Position numbers and translations under genes: made by a program
Shown: positions 1-13,100 of the stretch, one piece after another
How the letters are laid out: the number at the start of each line of letters is the position of its first letter
How positions within the stretch are numbered: the first letter of the stretch is position 1
Assembly (NCBI RefSeq): GCF_001949145.1
Contig: NW_019091606.1
Coordinates: 279,321 to 343,320, forward strand
DNA: 64,000 nucleotides
DNA from: Acanthaster planci
Taxonomy: Eukaryota > Echinodermata > Asteroidea > Valvatida > Acanthasteridae
Direction of reading: 5' to 3'
The notes under the pieces: model-generated
What the model saw: only the letters and a program-made list of their open reading frames with translations
Told to the model about the DNA's origin: nothing
Databases searched by the model: none

Positions 1-1042
1 TAAAGCATTTGAGTTCAACACCGTGGAAGCACGACGTTTAACGCAGGCCTCACTGTTAGAGCCGCTTTGCTCTCTAAATCTCCCTTGTTAGTACTGTCTT
101 TAAATTGCCTTTATTTCTATTTCCCGGAAATCAGTGGTATGCAGGTGCGGTTCTGGAGCCATTTCTTTTAGTTAAAATAAAAGTGATATTCTTTTCTTTG
201 TGCGTGCTTCTAGAACTGTTTGAAACAAACCGTCATTTTAATCTACACAAACTCGCAAACGAGGGAAATTTAAGTAGTTTTTTTGCAGAATGGAACAGCA
301 GGGAGGAAAGATGAATTGATACGCATTCATAAATTTGTAGAACGGAAATTTGAGACTGAACAACGAAATGGCAAAATTGCCACATTGGAAAGTGAAATTA
401 CAGAATCAAGCTGTGAATCTACAAAATTGAATGGTGCACAGCCGAAGCGAACAACGACATTGCCTTAGAGGATAGTTAAGTTGTTGGTTGAAAAGGTCGC
501 ATTGAGGATTGAATCGTGAAATTGCCGAATGTAATAGCGAACGTGCCAAATAACAGAAATAATAGTGAAAGTGCAAAATGAAACGGTATAAATGACCTGT
601 TCAATTAAATTGACGAATTGAATGGCGAAATTGTCATTGAATGGTGAAATTATCAAACGGAAAGGCGAAACTAACTGTAAACGAAACGCTATGATTAACG
701 AGACCGACGATGTACATGTATTGCTACCAAAGATAGCAACGGAGCTCTGTAAATCATGCAGGCATCAGTTTCTCCCCCCCCTCTCTCTACTAACTCATCT
801 TCAATTCATGAATACCTTAGACAGTCTACCTATTTAACAACGTGCAACTTAACCGTGTATTAACATTTGTTTTAACACACCTCTTGATAAATTTGGACTG
901 GTTATATTGAAGGGGATACTGGCATTACTTGTATGTAAATGCACTTGCAAAAGCGCAGGGACTGGTATCGTGTGTAAGCATTAACAATCTGTACAAAATC
1001 TAGGTCTGCTTCCGTCTGTTTCATTACCCAGCTGTGTTGCAG
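1..1042. other. Upstream intron or 5' region with a degenerate short tandem repeat
   Basis: No exon is supported here. Exon 1 begins inside a codon, so an earlier exon must lie upstream or unseen. From about 330 to 690 a loose motif such as aatggcgaaattg or aatggtgaaattat recurs at roughly 15-19 bp spacing, which looks like a decayed minisatellite. The open frames there come from the repeat and are not genes. Confidence 0.5.
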
Positions 1043-1181
1043 TGCCAGAAAAACCGACGAAGGAATGCATTGAAAAGCTCTACTATATCGAGAAGGTTGA
1101 GTACGACGTGTCCGAAAAACATCTCCTGAACAACATCTTCGGTACCAGCATCGAGGAGAGGCAGTCCACGTACATCAAAAG
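1043..1181 (+). CDS. Exon 1: EMI-like domain, middle part
   Basis: The acceptor is gttgcag and the donor is gtaaat. It encodes 46 residues starting [20 protein letters not shown] and ending in STYIKR. The exon enters with a split codon (phase 1) and leaves in phase 2. Joined to exon 2 it reads IKR-RACCDG, resembling the C-terminal CC-x-G signature of EMI domains at the N-terminus of SCO-spondin and emilin-type proteins. The acceptor pyrimidine tract is modest, so the call rests on phase and the join. Confidence 0.65.
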
Positions 1182-4100
1182 GTAAATGGAACTGAACTGC
1201 ATGGGGCGGGAAATTGTGGGATAAATCCAGAAATTTCTGTTTAGAAGAGAAATGCATGAATAGGCACCTCCAGCTACATGCATCACCAGCAGCGAAAATA
1301 ATAATCTAAAATGAGCGCAAAAACTGTGAACCACAACTGACTGAAACCCTAAGATAAACAGAGTAACATCAAGGTATCTTCGCTGTATATCCATTCCTTC
1401 AAAGTCAAAATATTCCCCCAAACGATAAAAAGGCTTGAATATTTAACCAGCTAAATTTGACGTCATTTTGATCCACATATTGATAAGAAATAAGTTTCGT
1501 TTGAAGCTTAGTCGAACAAGGGTCATGTATGTCGAACTTAAGACTAATTGGTAGTCTTGCAAACAATTGTATGAACAAATAAAGACTAACTCTACTTCGT
1601 GCAGTGTTTTCTGATCAGATTTCCTTTTATGCACCAATCATTTTTCTGGAACCAAGGGTAGACTCAGGAGAAGGGGCAACGGAAACAAAATGGAGGGAAA
1701 AAGGAGAAAAGCGATTTTTGATGTATTTTATTTCCTTATCTTTCAAAAGCGTTTAAAAGTCTCAAGGTTTTGCCTTTCCCCCGAGAAAGTTAATACTTAA
1801 CAAAAGGTCAAGATTTTTGCCCTTCAACAAGTTTTTCCCGAAACAATTGCCCTGGATCCACCCTTGTCTAGCATTACGTGCTTTCTTTTCTGCGACCGGG
1901 TTATCAATTTATTGTTGAAAATGCTACTGAGGGTCTCGAACATCGGATTGTGCAATATCTGATGACTTTTTTATGGTTGGTTTTGTCGTTTTTAAATTTG
2001 TGGTTTCGCTTATGTTTTTTGTTTTTCTGGGGGAAATTTGAAACCATAGATATTAACCACATCAGAGAACCAAATACATACAATAGGATGATGTATAAAA
2101 GAAGAATCAGTTTATGAAAGAAAGTTCATAAAAGATAGCAGAAACTCAATTGTAAAAAACTTTTGTTACCACAAATAGCCGTTGCTTCAAACATGTACCG
2201 GTAGTTCTCCAGTCAAACATAGAAGAAATGTGCAGACCTTTTTTCAACTCGACTGCCAAAAATTTTTAGTTTTTCTATAGGAAATCGATTCATGCCCGCG
2301 AAACAAATAATCAACGGTATTTGGCATACGAAAAGTCTGAGTTCAAGGGATGTTTAATTCATTGATCGGTGACACTTGGTGGGTATATTGATTGCCGGAG
2401 AGAAACCCTCTGTTGGCAGTTTGTTTACGTACTTCAGCATCTGGCTTTGAGATTATGGATTTGAGGTTACTTTGCACCCTGTTAAACCATTTTGTTTTTG
2501 TTTGGAAGACGGACTGTGCAATATAAAAGAGCAACAAAAACCCAAAACAAAATATACAATGCCGCAATATTTGGCTTCAGTTGCATCTGTTTTCTGAGGG
2601 AAATAAGCTGGGACGCTTCCACTTTTTAAACCTCAGCCCAAAAGTGCATTTTGGCTAATGCATGCAACAATCAACAATGTCGCCCACAATTTTGTTTACT
2701 AAGTCTCAAAATAGGAACGTGCTCCCTCCCTCAGTTCAAAGTTACACAGTATAGTTGAAAACACTTCTTCTAATCCAGAGCTGAAATAATTTGTATTCCA
2801 TAATTTTTGGACGCACAATGACGTCATGAAACCATACATATTGGACATCAAGGTTTATGTTGGTGCATGTACCAGGTTTCAGTGTCAATATCCTGAACTG
2901 TTTACAAGCTGCCTGCCGATTGGTATTGGTATGAGCTCATTAGGTAAACAGGTGCAACCCAGATACCTCTTTAAAGTTGTTTGTATTAATCGTTGTTTCT
3001 TTCTGTCTCTTTACATTTTTTTTCTGGACACGAATTCTACGCGTCTTTTTTTTTAATCGAAACTATTTAAGGTATGAACTGATCGCGACCTGACCCTGAT
3101 TCTGGCCCTGAACCGTAATGATGCATATTACTCTGATGATATCTCGACAAGTAACTAAAGTTTTAATCTTTAAAATATGCATAAAATTAAACCGTCAGAT
3201 ACCTCATCTTGCCTTTTGCAGCAAGAAATGGAGTAAATTTAGGTCTTCATTTTTCGGTGTATATAAAATAACCTTACCCTTCCTTCCCGTCGAAACCAGG
3301 AGTACCTTGTGAGTTAAAACTGATGAAAGATGTGAGACTGCATTCAGCATTCTTCTCCTAAACTTACGATAGTGCTTAGTTAAATTGGAGTCTTTTAATG
3401 AGACTGCTGACAGCTGATCATGACACAGTGACATTCACTCTCCGATATAAATTCGATGGAAACAAGGCTTTATATATCCAGAGTTAGAGCCATGGCTAAT
3501 TGATTGGAGATCAGCTAGCCTTATGCTGAGTGTAAAATTATTTCTCAGCAGGTATTTGTGTTCAATATAAATTAGATGATAATTTTTTATGTATAAGCAG
3601 TCACAAGCAAGACACATTGCGGGATATTTCAGGCAGTAATCATTGATTTGCCACAGTATACCGACACATAGTTGTCATTTGATAGGACAACTTTGTCAAG
3701 AATGCATCTTTCCATAGGAGGGTTAAGCAGAACGTTGTCTATGCTTGGCAAATTTTCTTCAGCGTCTTGGCTTTGTGTCTGTTCAGATCTTGGTCACACT
3801 TGGACTGGTTGCAGAGATAGCAAATGTGTAGCTTTACTTGCTTGAAGAGGACCTTGAAAAATGAAAATCTTCAGTGAAGCTGTGCCATTTCTTTAAGACG
3901 ACTATTGTTTATCCTAAATTCAACATGTTTCATTTTAAAATTTGTGTCCTGTTTGATTTCAAATTTTGTGCCCTATATGTGTTTATGCACTTGAGCTGTG
4001 AAATTCCTGTTTGAATAATAGTTCATTTTAAATAACTGCCACAGTCACTCCATCTTCTTAGATCATGTTCTTAACTTATATTTCTTAGAACCTTGCAGAA

Positions 4101-7100
4101 AAACAGACACAAACTGTTTAATCACGTACCCGAGTAAAAAAAGCCCCCTGTTGAGTTCTGCAAGCAAGCTTTATGAAAATTAAAAAACATGGTAGCCTGC
4201 TTACTTGCTTGACGTCTTATTGATGCCTGTTTTATTAACTACATTTTAAGGTTTTTCTGCTGTGTATTGGTTTTGTGTACAAAGCGGTCGTGTTACTTTA
4301 TAATTCCAGTATCAAATTGTTACATTTGGTATACAGTGCAAGTACGTGTACATATATTGAACTAAACAAGAAACATTTTTGGCATTCTTTTCGAATAGGG
4401 GTCTGGTTGAGAACCTTTCAAATGAAAGTTTTATATTTTTGTTCTTCCTTGAAATCAGCTTTAATTTTTAATGTTTAATATCAGAAACTGATACCCGTGA
4501 GCCCTCTAGTGACAGGTTAAAAACGTAAAAAGAGAAATGCAATTTCGCTTGAAAATTGTTGGATGACCTTCATTCAGACGAAGTAAAAAGACTTTCAAGT
4601 TTTTCAAGTTTTCAAAATCATTTAAAGCCATTTTGAGAGATGTTATCTCCTCTAAATGATAAAATAAATGTTGGCTTTGACCAAGGCGTTGGGTTGACCT
4701 TGTTGCAGATTTTGACCCGCCAATGATGAAAAGAAAAGTTCTTAACAGTGGTTCGTCACTTGTTCCCCTTCCACCTTGTGCAGTGCGGCACGGTGTTGCG
4801 CGCCATGAGTACATTTACATTTTATATTAACATTAAAATGTGAGCGGTCCATATCAGAGAAATTTGAGAACGGTTTGTAATCGAATGACCTCACTCGAGG
4901 GCATTTGAGTTTGTTCAAACTAAGCCCGCTTCCTTTTGGCGAGCTGCGACGCAAATGCGAACCTATGTAATACCAATCTCTATCCGTCTGTCCATCTGCC
5001 TGTCGGGGCGGAAGTCCGTCACTGTTTCCGGCCATCTATAACGTTAACGTTTTTACTTGCGGGTAATGGGTAATAGTATGAGTCATTTGTGCTTGTTTGT
5101 TTCAATCTTCAATCTGTGGGATCATTGCTTTGAAATGTAGTTTTTATGCATGTGCACAATATTTAATAAAGAAATCGAACCCCAGACTTTTGAATAGCGT
5201 ACATGTATGGTGTAATGTTCATGTACATGTAAAAACTGTACACTCCTGTACCGTATGCACACGCCCATTACAATGTGTACCACATGCAAAGGGACACAGG
5301 TGTGGATGATTGAGTAAGGGGAAAGAGTAGGAGATAGATGGGGTGATGGGGTGGGGCGGGATGATGGGATGGGGCGGAGCATGAGATGGGTTGGATAAAG
5401 AAATTTGGCGGAGTAGGAGATGAACAGAATGACGGAATGGAGGCTGAATAGGAGAGGGATGGAGCCGTGTAAGAGATGGATAGGATGATGAGGTAGGGGG
5501 TGAAACCTTTAAGGTGCCATTCATTTTACATCCACGATGAAGTTATTATCAGCCAATTTTTCTTCACTTGCTGGTTGTAAAAACTGTGTGGCAAGCTTGC
5601 ACTTGGTTAGCAAGATTTCTTTGTTTAATTCAGCAGCTTCATTTGTAATTTGCATGAATGACTCTTAATATGAGCTGCTTTCGAGGTAGAGAAATTTAAA
5701 TTCATATGAAGCAGCTAGCCATGGAGGGTTTGCTGTTCTAATTTGCTGTAAATTTCTTTTCGAATATGAGAACTATACGGAAAGCTTTCTGAACGACACT
5801 TAAACTAATTTTTAAATTGGTATTCTTCTCAGTCAATGATGGCAGAATGGCTCTTTCAGCGATCTGTTCCATGATATGCAACTACACGGTGTCATATCCT
5901 GTGATCCTTTCGTCGGGTTTAACAGAGTCCATAGTCTGTCTTAATATCTCTTAACGTAATGTCTCCGAGGAACAACTGCACTTTTTCAAATCTCAACCCG
6001 AAAAAGCAGAAAAGTCTCATGCTCTTTTTAAAACAGACAAAGACATCAGTCCTGCAACCGAAGTATGCACGCAAGTGTGACGTCATGATGAGTCGTGACA
6101 TGCTTGTTTAATGAAGATTATTTTATTTTTAAAATTTTCAGAAAAAAAACGAAACCTACAGGTATACTGGATGAGCCCAATCCTAGCACGTTGGTTATAA
6201 ACACGGCTGTTTAATCGTTCAGTAAACTTAAACTGAGTATTCCTCATTGATGCGGAGCATTTATTCGATTCAATAAATATTCCATGATTCGGAAATTGGA
6301 GAAATGCTAAAGATGCAATGCGAAGAAAGAAACTAGCTCATCTGTGACCCGTAAAATTAAAAGTTCTATTATCTGAATGTTAGAACGTCACTTATGCTAA
6401 TGTTTAACCGTAGTGTATGTTGAATATTTCTTCACATACTTACCCAGCCTTTGTCTGTCTTCTCTCGCAGGAGAGCCTGCTGTGATGGCGAAAACAAACC
6501 CGACCACTGTGGAATACGTACGTTTCGGTTATCGATCCTTGCTTTTATTTTTAACACCTAAAAGGGCCCTCACAAAAAAGAACAAAAACAAACAAACAGA
6601 CAGACAGACAAAAAAATACAAAAAACACAAAACAAAACAAAAGAAAGACAAAAAAAATTTATTTAAGGCAACTATTGGTTTTATAGGCTGTGCCGATTAT
6701 TAAAGGATTTGGATATTCCATCAGTCATCAATTCTCGAGGCAAATAACTCAGGAGGTTAAAATCGATGAAACAGGGAAATTTGAAGTATAAGGCTTCAGA
6801 GTGCATTTCAACAGCACATTTGAAGGTGTTACGAGTAAGCCTAAATGCAAATGAATCATATCCCAACGAAAAGCGAAAAAGTCTATTTCTTCAAGTTTTC
6901 TTTGTAACTTTATGTAAAAGCAATATGTATTTTTTTACTTATCTGAAAATTTTGTAAAAGTAATAATACTACTATTCGATCTAATTGTAGGGTTAATACT
7001 CAAATTTTTAATTGTTTCATTAGATTCAGGGTTAGGATTTTGTTGAAACTTTGTTTAGAATAAGAAACACCCACGATTTATAGATCTCAAAGTATCAGCC

Positions 7101-10100
7101 AAAATGAACAAAGCTATTACCACTGGCATTTATGCTACCCACCATGAATAAACATTAGTTTCAGGGTTTGTTGTTGCCATCTTGTTTCGAAAATATATTA
7201 CATTTGCGAGTCATCTCCTGTTTACAAAACATACACTTTGGATAAGTGCTTCATTTAGTTGAAAGGTTATCTCTCAAGTTTTGACATAAGTATAATTTGA
7301 TTGTCTGATGACCTCATAATAAGCAGGAAATTATTCAGCACTTAAACATCTAAGTTTATCTTCTTAATTGATTTCAGATTTATCCCCTAGACCATTTTTA
7401 GAATACCAGAGCCATTTCCAGCATTTGACATTTACCGGACTTTGACCTTCTGAAAGCCCATGCACTGTTACTTTTTTTTCTGTTATTACACAGAGATTGT
7501 TGAGTCAATTTTAATTACAAAGGCGTAGTTAAACAGTGTTTTTTATTAGATAGAGGGCGCTGCCACAAACTCAGAGCCGCTCTGTTAATGAACATTACTG
7601 CAGTGTTTAAGGTAGCTTTCCACAGCTCAACCTTGTTGACAAACGTTGCTGATTTTATATTACAAACAGCACAAAGACGTTCTCTTCACCAACAACTGTT
7701 TGCTGTATTGAGCGATAACACATTGTGATTTTTACAGGGATATTTCTTGTAAACAGTTATTGAGAAACACAATTTTAACAATGTAAGCAAAGGTCAGATG
7801 ACTTTGCTTGCAGGAAATAGTTCCCTAGCAAAAGATCTGTCTTATCCGCAATCATGAACATCACAGTTACATTTGGACGATGAAAAAAAGCTGGACAAAA
7901 CTTCGCACATATATTGGAATTATGACTGTTCTTCATTTATTCGTCGTTGGTCTTGAGGAAGTGTTATTGAGAATTGGTGTTCATGGGAAAAGGAGAGAAC
8001 AAAGAACAGATACAGACGCAAGCGTGATGGGGTTAAACCCAGCCACCTCAAACACTCATAACACTTTTAAAGAACAACTCTCGTTACTTTAAACCATTCA
8101 CGCTTTGCCTTAACCGTGAACCTCCTGGACTATAATGTGTTCACAAAGTCTTTTCTCAGTGGTTCGTTTCACAGTTCTGATGATAGAGCGTTCACTTTCT
8201 ACGTCACAGTTGTTTTTTGCCTGACTTAACCAAAAGCAAATGAAAATCGTGTTCTAGTAGTTTTTTTTATAATGAAACCTGTAATAACGAATACTGCGAC
8301 TTACTAAATAAAAAATATGTCTGTCTTTAATGGGGCAAACATACACTTTGGAGCAAAACCTGACACCAACCAAGGATGATGTTTTGTCAAACTGTTACTA
8401 CAACTATTTCTCATTGGATTGAACTTGAACCCTTCCCATTTCATCTGTTCAGCCTTCTGCAACAACTTGAAGTCAGTACGTTGCTCCGAGAGCGTGGGCA
8501 AATGCAGTCTAAGTAGCACTGTTTGTCGGCTAATACAGGGTGCGTATACAGCAAATCTTTTTCATTCGTTAGAAATATAATGCCATGGGCATTCATTTTT
8601 AGAAAGGTTAGAAATTGTTCAGAAATATTTTTCTTTGAAGAAAAAAGAGGACTATGATCTTTGATTTTTGCAGACTCTCTCACAGCTAGCAATTGTTGCA
8701 TAAAGCCGTACACCATAAAGGGAAAAATCATTAAAATGTTGAAACTTCGCTTGGATGTGAGATTGAACCAAAACGGCACCCGATGTCTCCTGACAAGCAT
8801 TTTCTGACATGTATGCTAACTTTCAAGTGATTGCTGTGGCCGCCTTGCAGTTTCCTCTTTTCTGGGGAAACGTTTTTGATCGTTGGTGGTGGAAAACAAA
8901 GGAGTCCCAAGTGACCGTCCGTTAATGAGCCAATTCGGTGTTTAAAAAGATCAGGTCATTCGAGAACAAACCACACCGGCGGGAACACGATCTGTGTATG
9001 CCGCGCTGATCAGGCTGACCTAGCGCACACGCACGACTTTTCCCAAATGACCTCTGATTCACTTAATGTCGGGTACGTGTGGAATGCAAAACCAGCTTAT
9101 TACATGTTTACATGTGAAAAGGTAACTATGGATAGATATGTTTGCCGCCTCAAATCACCTCAAAAGTCTTACATCAGATTATATTCGTCTGTATTTTATT
9201 CCAAGATGCGATTAGCGAAAAGAATAAGAGAGAGCCACACGAGCAATATTTGCCGTCTTTCGAGCCAACTTTAAAAGGGGTACCCGATGGTAAGTACTAG
9301 GAATCCAGGTATCTCCCATTTTATCTTCAGTTTTTATTGTTGCTTATTATCATAAGCAACAATTTGTCTCCCTAAAGACAGTAACCTAATGTGTAAAATT
9401 TCTTTCCTGAATCATTACCAAAATAGAAATTAGCGTTTGTCAAGTTAAAACGCACGAGAGATGTATTTCGTTTAACAATGACATTTATGTTGGAACTGTC
9501 TTTACGTCAGACGAAAACATTATAGTTCACAAATTTGAACATGTCAGCCTTACCACTTTCTGAAATATAACAGGAAGCCTATCACTTGCTGACATCATTA
9601 TGACGTCATTGCAGAGGACAAATGTCAACTGCAAATCCATTGAAGTTGCGATGCTTCTAAGCATGTTGATTTCATCTTAAACTGAAATTGATCCGTTGCA
9701 GGAACATCTTGCAGAATTGTATACAGAATCTGATGATAAGGCATCTGATAACGGCGTGATAACGGAACTGTAAAAATATTTCTGATCTGAATTTGTATCA
9801 GCAGTGATTGGCAACCGATGATAGGTTTGACACTGACGCTATTCTCTGATTCCCATCCACCAAATGGATAGGTTTTATACGATTTCTGCTTAATTTTCTC
9901 TGCTTTCTCTTCTTTACAAAGAAAATTCAACATAAAAATCTAACTTTTTGGGTTACTTAAATTTATTTCAGATGCAATGGAAATGGTAAATATAAAGTCT
10001 CCTACTTTGAAAAGAAAATTTACTTTAGCATTCATTTTGTTGGTAGCAACTTGTGTGTAACGTGTGCATTTCATAATCGTTCACGAACCATTGAAGTGCA

Positions 10101-13100
10101 GTTCCGACCAAAGGAGCCTCTGTTACTGCGAAATTTGTGCCCTCTGTTGGTCCAGCTCGGAGCTTATAGTTAATTGATGCTGATTACCATGTATGATTCA
10201 GAGTATCGGCTGTAAAGTATAAAGTTATATCTGGATTAAATGTATCTTATTTTTTTAAAAAGATAGTTACACCGAAATGGCGGTGATACCTTTCCACACC
10301 CACCAATTTTGAGTTACTTCGAATGTTCCTCCCCCACCCAAAAAAAGTAGGCGCAAGTCTTCATCAGCAAATCGACTGCATTAACAAGAAAAACTAGCAC
10401 GAGAAATGTTGCGAAATTGAAAGTGAAATATTAAATGTTCTTTACAACCAAGAAATAATAAAGACGTTGTATCAATGTCACCCTTTAACGGAGTTGTGAA
10501 TCCAGAACTAAATTGAGCAGCTTCAAATAATTTGCGTTCAACATATCTAACCCAATAAAATCCTCACATCAAAAAACCTTCGATTACTTTTTTGGTTTGT
10601 TTGTCATGTGGATGTCATGATGACGTCACAAACATGATCCTGTATTATTACACCCATGGACAAGCTATGATCCACATACAAATTGGTGAGTAGGTGCATG
10701 CATACACAGATTTACGTACTAGGAATGAGGTATAATGAAGGCATCACTTCCTTTATTTTCAAATTTTGAATATTAATTTATTTTTAAAACGGTCGGTTTC
10801 AACCTTGAAAAAAATAATTTGCCGAGAGACATCACATCTGTGAATTTAAAGCAAACATTTGTCTCAGGTAATGACGTCACGATGACGTCATCAAGTAGGT
10901 TTATGGACATATTTCAATGTTTTAACGTCTGAAATCACTTGTAGCTTGCACCAAGCCTGAGGGACGCTCAGAACAAACTCACACGATTTCTAAAAATACC
11001 CTTCTTTTCCAGACTGACATTCGTACAATTCGTTATATTGCCTTTGTTTAGATTCATTACGATCAATTAGTGAAATCTTGTGTCCAAGCGTGCGGAGGGA
11101 TTCTCTATTTTTCTGCGGACGCAGGCGCCAACTCTATAGTCATATTGTAATATCCCTGCGTGATGACACTAAGAGAAACCCGATGGAGAGTTATTGCTTA
11201 TTTGACTACTGAAAAGAATGATATAATTAACAGCATTATAGTTGACTATGATTACTCACAAAGTCAGATGTGTCTCTCCCCTCCAGGGCATTGTCATATT
11301 TGGAGTGGCTCCTCGGTGAGAACCTTCGATGGACTAGCTTATAACTACCCACTGCAGTGTCGCCATTTCATGGCACGCACGCCCTCTTTCAAGGTGGAAT
11401 TCATTTCCAATTACAGCTGCATCAACGACAACTGCAAGAGTGCTGTGACTCTATCGTAAGTATTGACAGTAATGTAGACTGGATCTCGAAATCCCTCTGC
11501 ATCAGGACGGCTCTGATTGTCAACTTTAGCTCTTGTAGTACTCTGTTGGATCGCCAATATTCTGGTGAAACAGAAACCTGTCCTAAGTCCCAATAATACG
11601 TCTCAATAAAGTATAAGTCCCAATGGCAAGTGAGTATCTTGTTTATTGGGCCTTTCGACATCATGTCATAGGTCAGTTTACTTTGATGTAGACCAGAGTT
11701 GTAGACTAAAGTCACTTGACTTGGACTCGAGTCGGACGCGAGATGCTATTTTTGCGACTCGTGACTTGACTTGTAACTGTCAGTTTTTGACTTGGACTTG
11801 CACTTTATGACTTGTTACTAACAGGTCAGAAAACTACTAAATCAAACCCAATACAGTTTTAAATTAGCCCTATCAACTACCGCATTCTTCAGATAATCGG
11901 CGGAAGACTTCGTTCGGTTCGCGACCTCTACGACTGTCTTGCCTGCCCAAAGTCGCGTCTGAATAGCTTGGCCGTGGCTTGAAATCACGCATGACTAACA
12001 ACTCCATCTGTGACCGCAGTTGCCAAATACTGCAGGGTCGTGTGTAATTTAAGGTCGTAGCCAAGTGAAAATTCGGACGCAGACGACTTTTCATGTAGAT
12101 TTTTAAAAACCACTGTTTTCAACGACCAGGAAGTCTGTTGTAATTATTATTACAGTAGAAAGGGGCATTTAATGAATAGAAACTAGGGCTTTGTCCAATT
12201 ACTGGCGGTCATATTGTCATGTTGATGTAATTGTGCAGACACAGTGGCAGGCGTTTGACATCACTTTTTTTAAAAAGTATTACTGTATATATACTGTTCA
12301 GTATATACTGTATATTTCTACACATAGAAATCGTTATCGCACAATAAAGTGTAAGTTCGTACGTGTATGTGTAACTAGGCAAGCGATTTAAGTTCATTTG
12401 TCCAAAACCCTTGTCCTAAGTTGATGCCCGGCCCCATTTACTTATGAGAGCTAGATAAAATAAAGCACGACTTGATTTTTAATTGGACAAAAAGGCTTGT
12501 GACTTGCTTGTGTTCGGACCAAACTGACTTGTGACTTGACTTGACATATGATCAAATGACATGTGACAGGACCGAATGACTTCTGACTTGACTTACACTT
12601 GCTCAAATTGATTTATGACTTGACTTGGACTTGCAAAAATTGACTTGCTACCACCTCTGATATAAACACGTCAACCATTTTTTATACAGGCAGTGCATGA
12701 CTGATATTTGGAGCCGGCTGGGTGAAAGAAAGATTGTTATGATTTCATTTTTCCCAAAGAGGGAATTGACGATTTAATGACTGGGTATTAGTTTGTGATG
12801 AGATTGGTGTGGACTTCGGCAAGCACAGTGTGCTGCACAAATGTTATGTTCACTGTATTTCACATTCAAGTACCTTTTGATTTGATTTGGAGGGGAACAT
12901 GGTTTTCACAAATTCCAAGTGCAGGCGACTTTAACGCTGCGATCAGGAGAATTTACGACCTACCCCAATCAATAACATTGAGAAATGTTCAATTGATCCA
13001 AGAAGGCAAGACGGAAGGGGAAAATTATAATGCCATTAGGATTTTTGTACCTTCTGGGCTCACTTGATTTCTGACTCTTTATTTAATTTGCGTGAAGGGA

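Noticed and set aside
5219-5524. Pro/Ser/His-rich minus-strand frames as a possible secreted peptide gene
   Set aside because: They lie in a purine-rich degenerate repeat. The composition comes from the repeat, and several frames are open at once.
12795-13067. 90-codon open frame as a possible VWD1 exon
   Set aside because: It has no good donor, its sequence has no VWD pattern, and exons 3 and 4 already join in phase without it.
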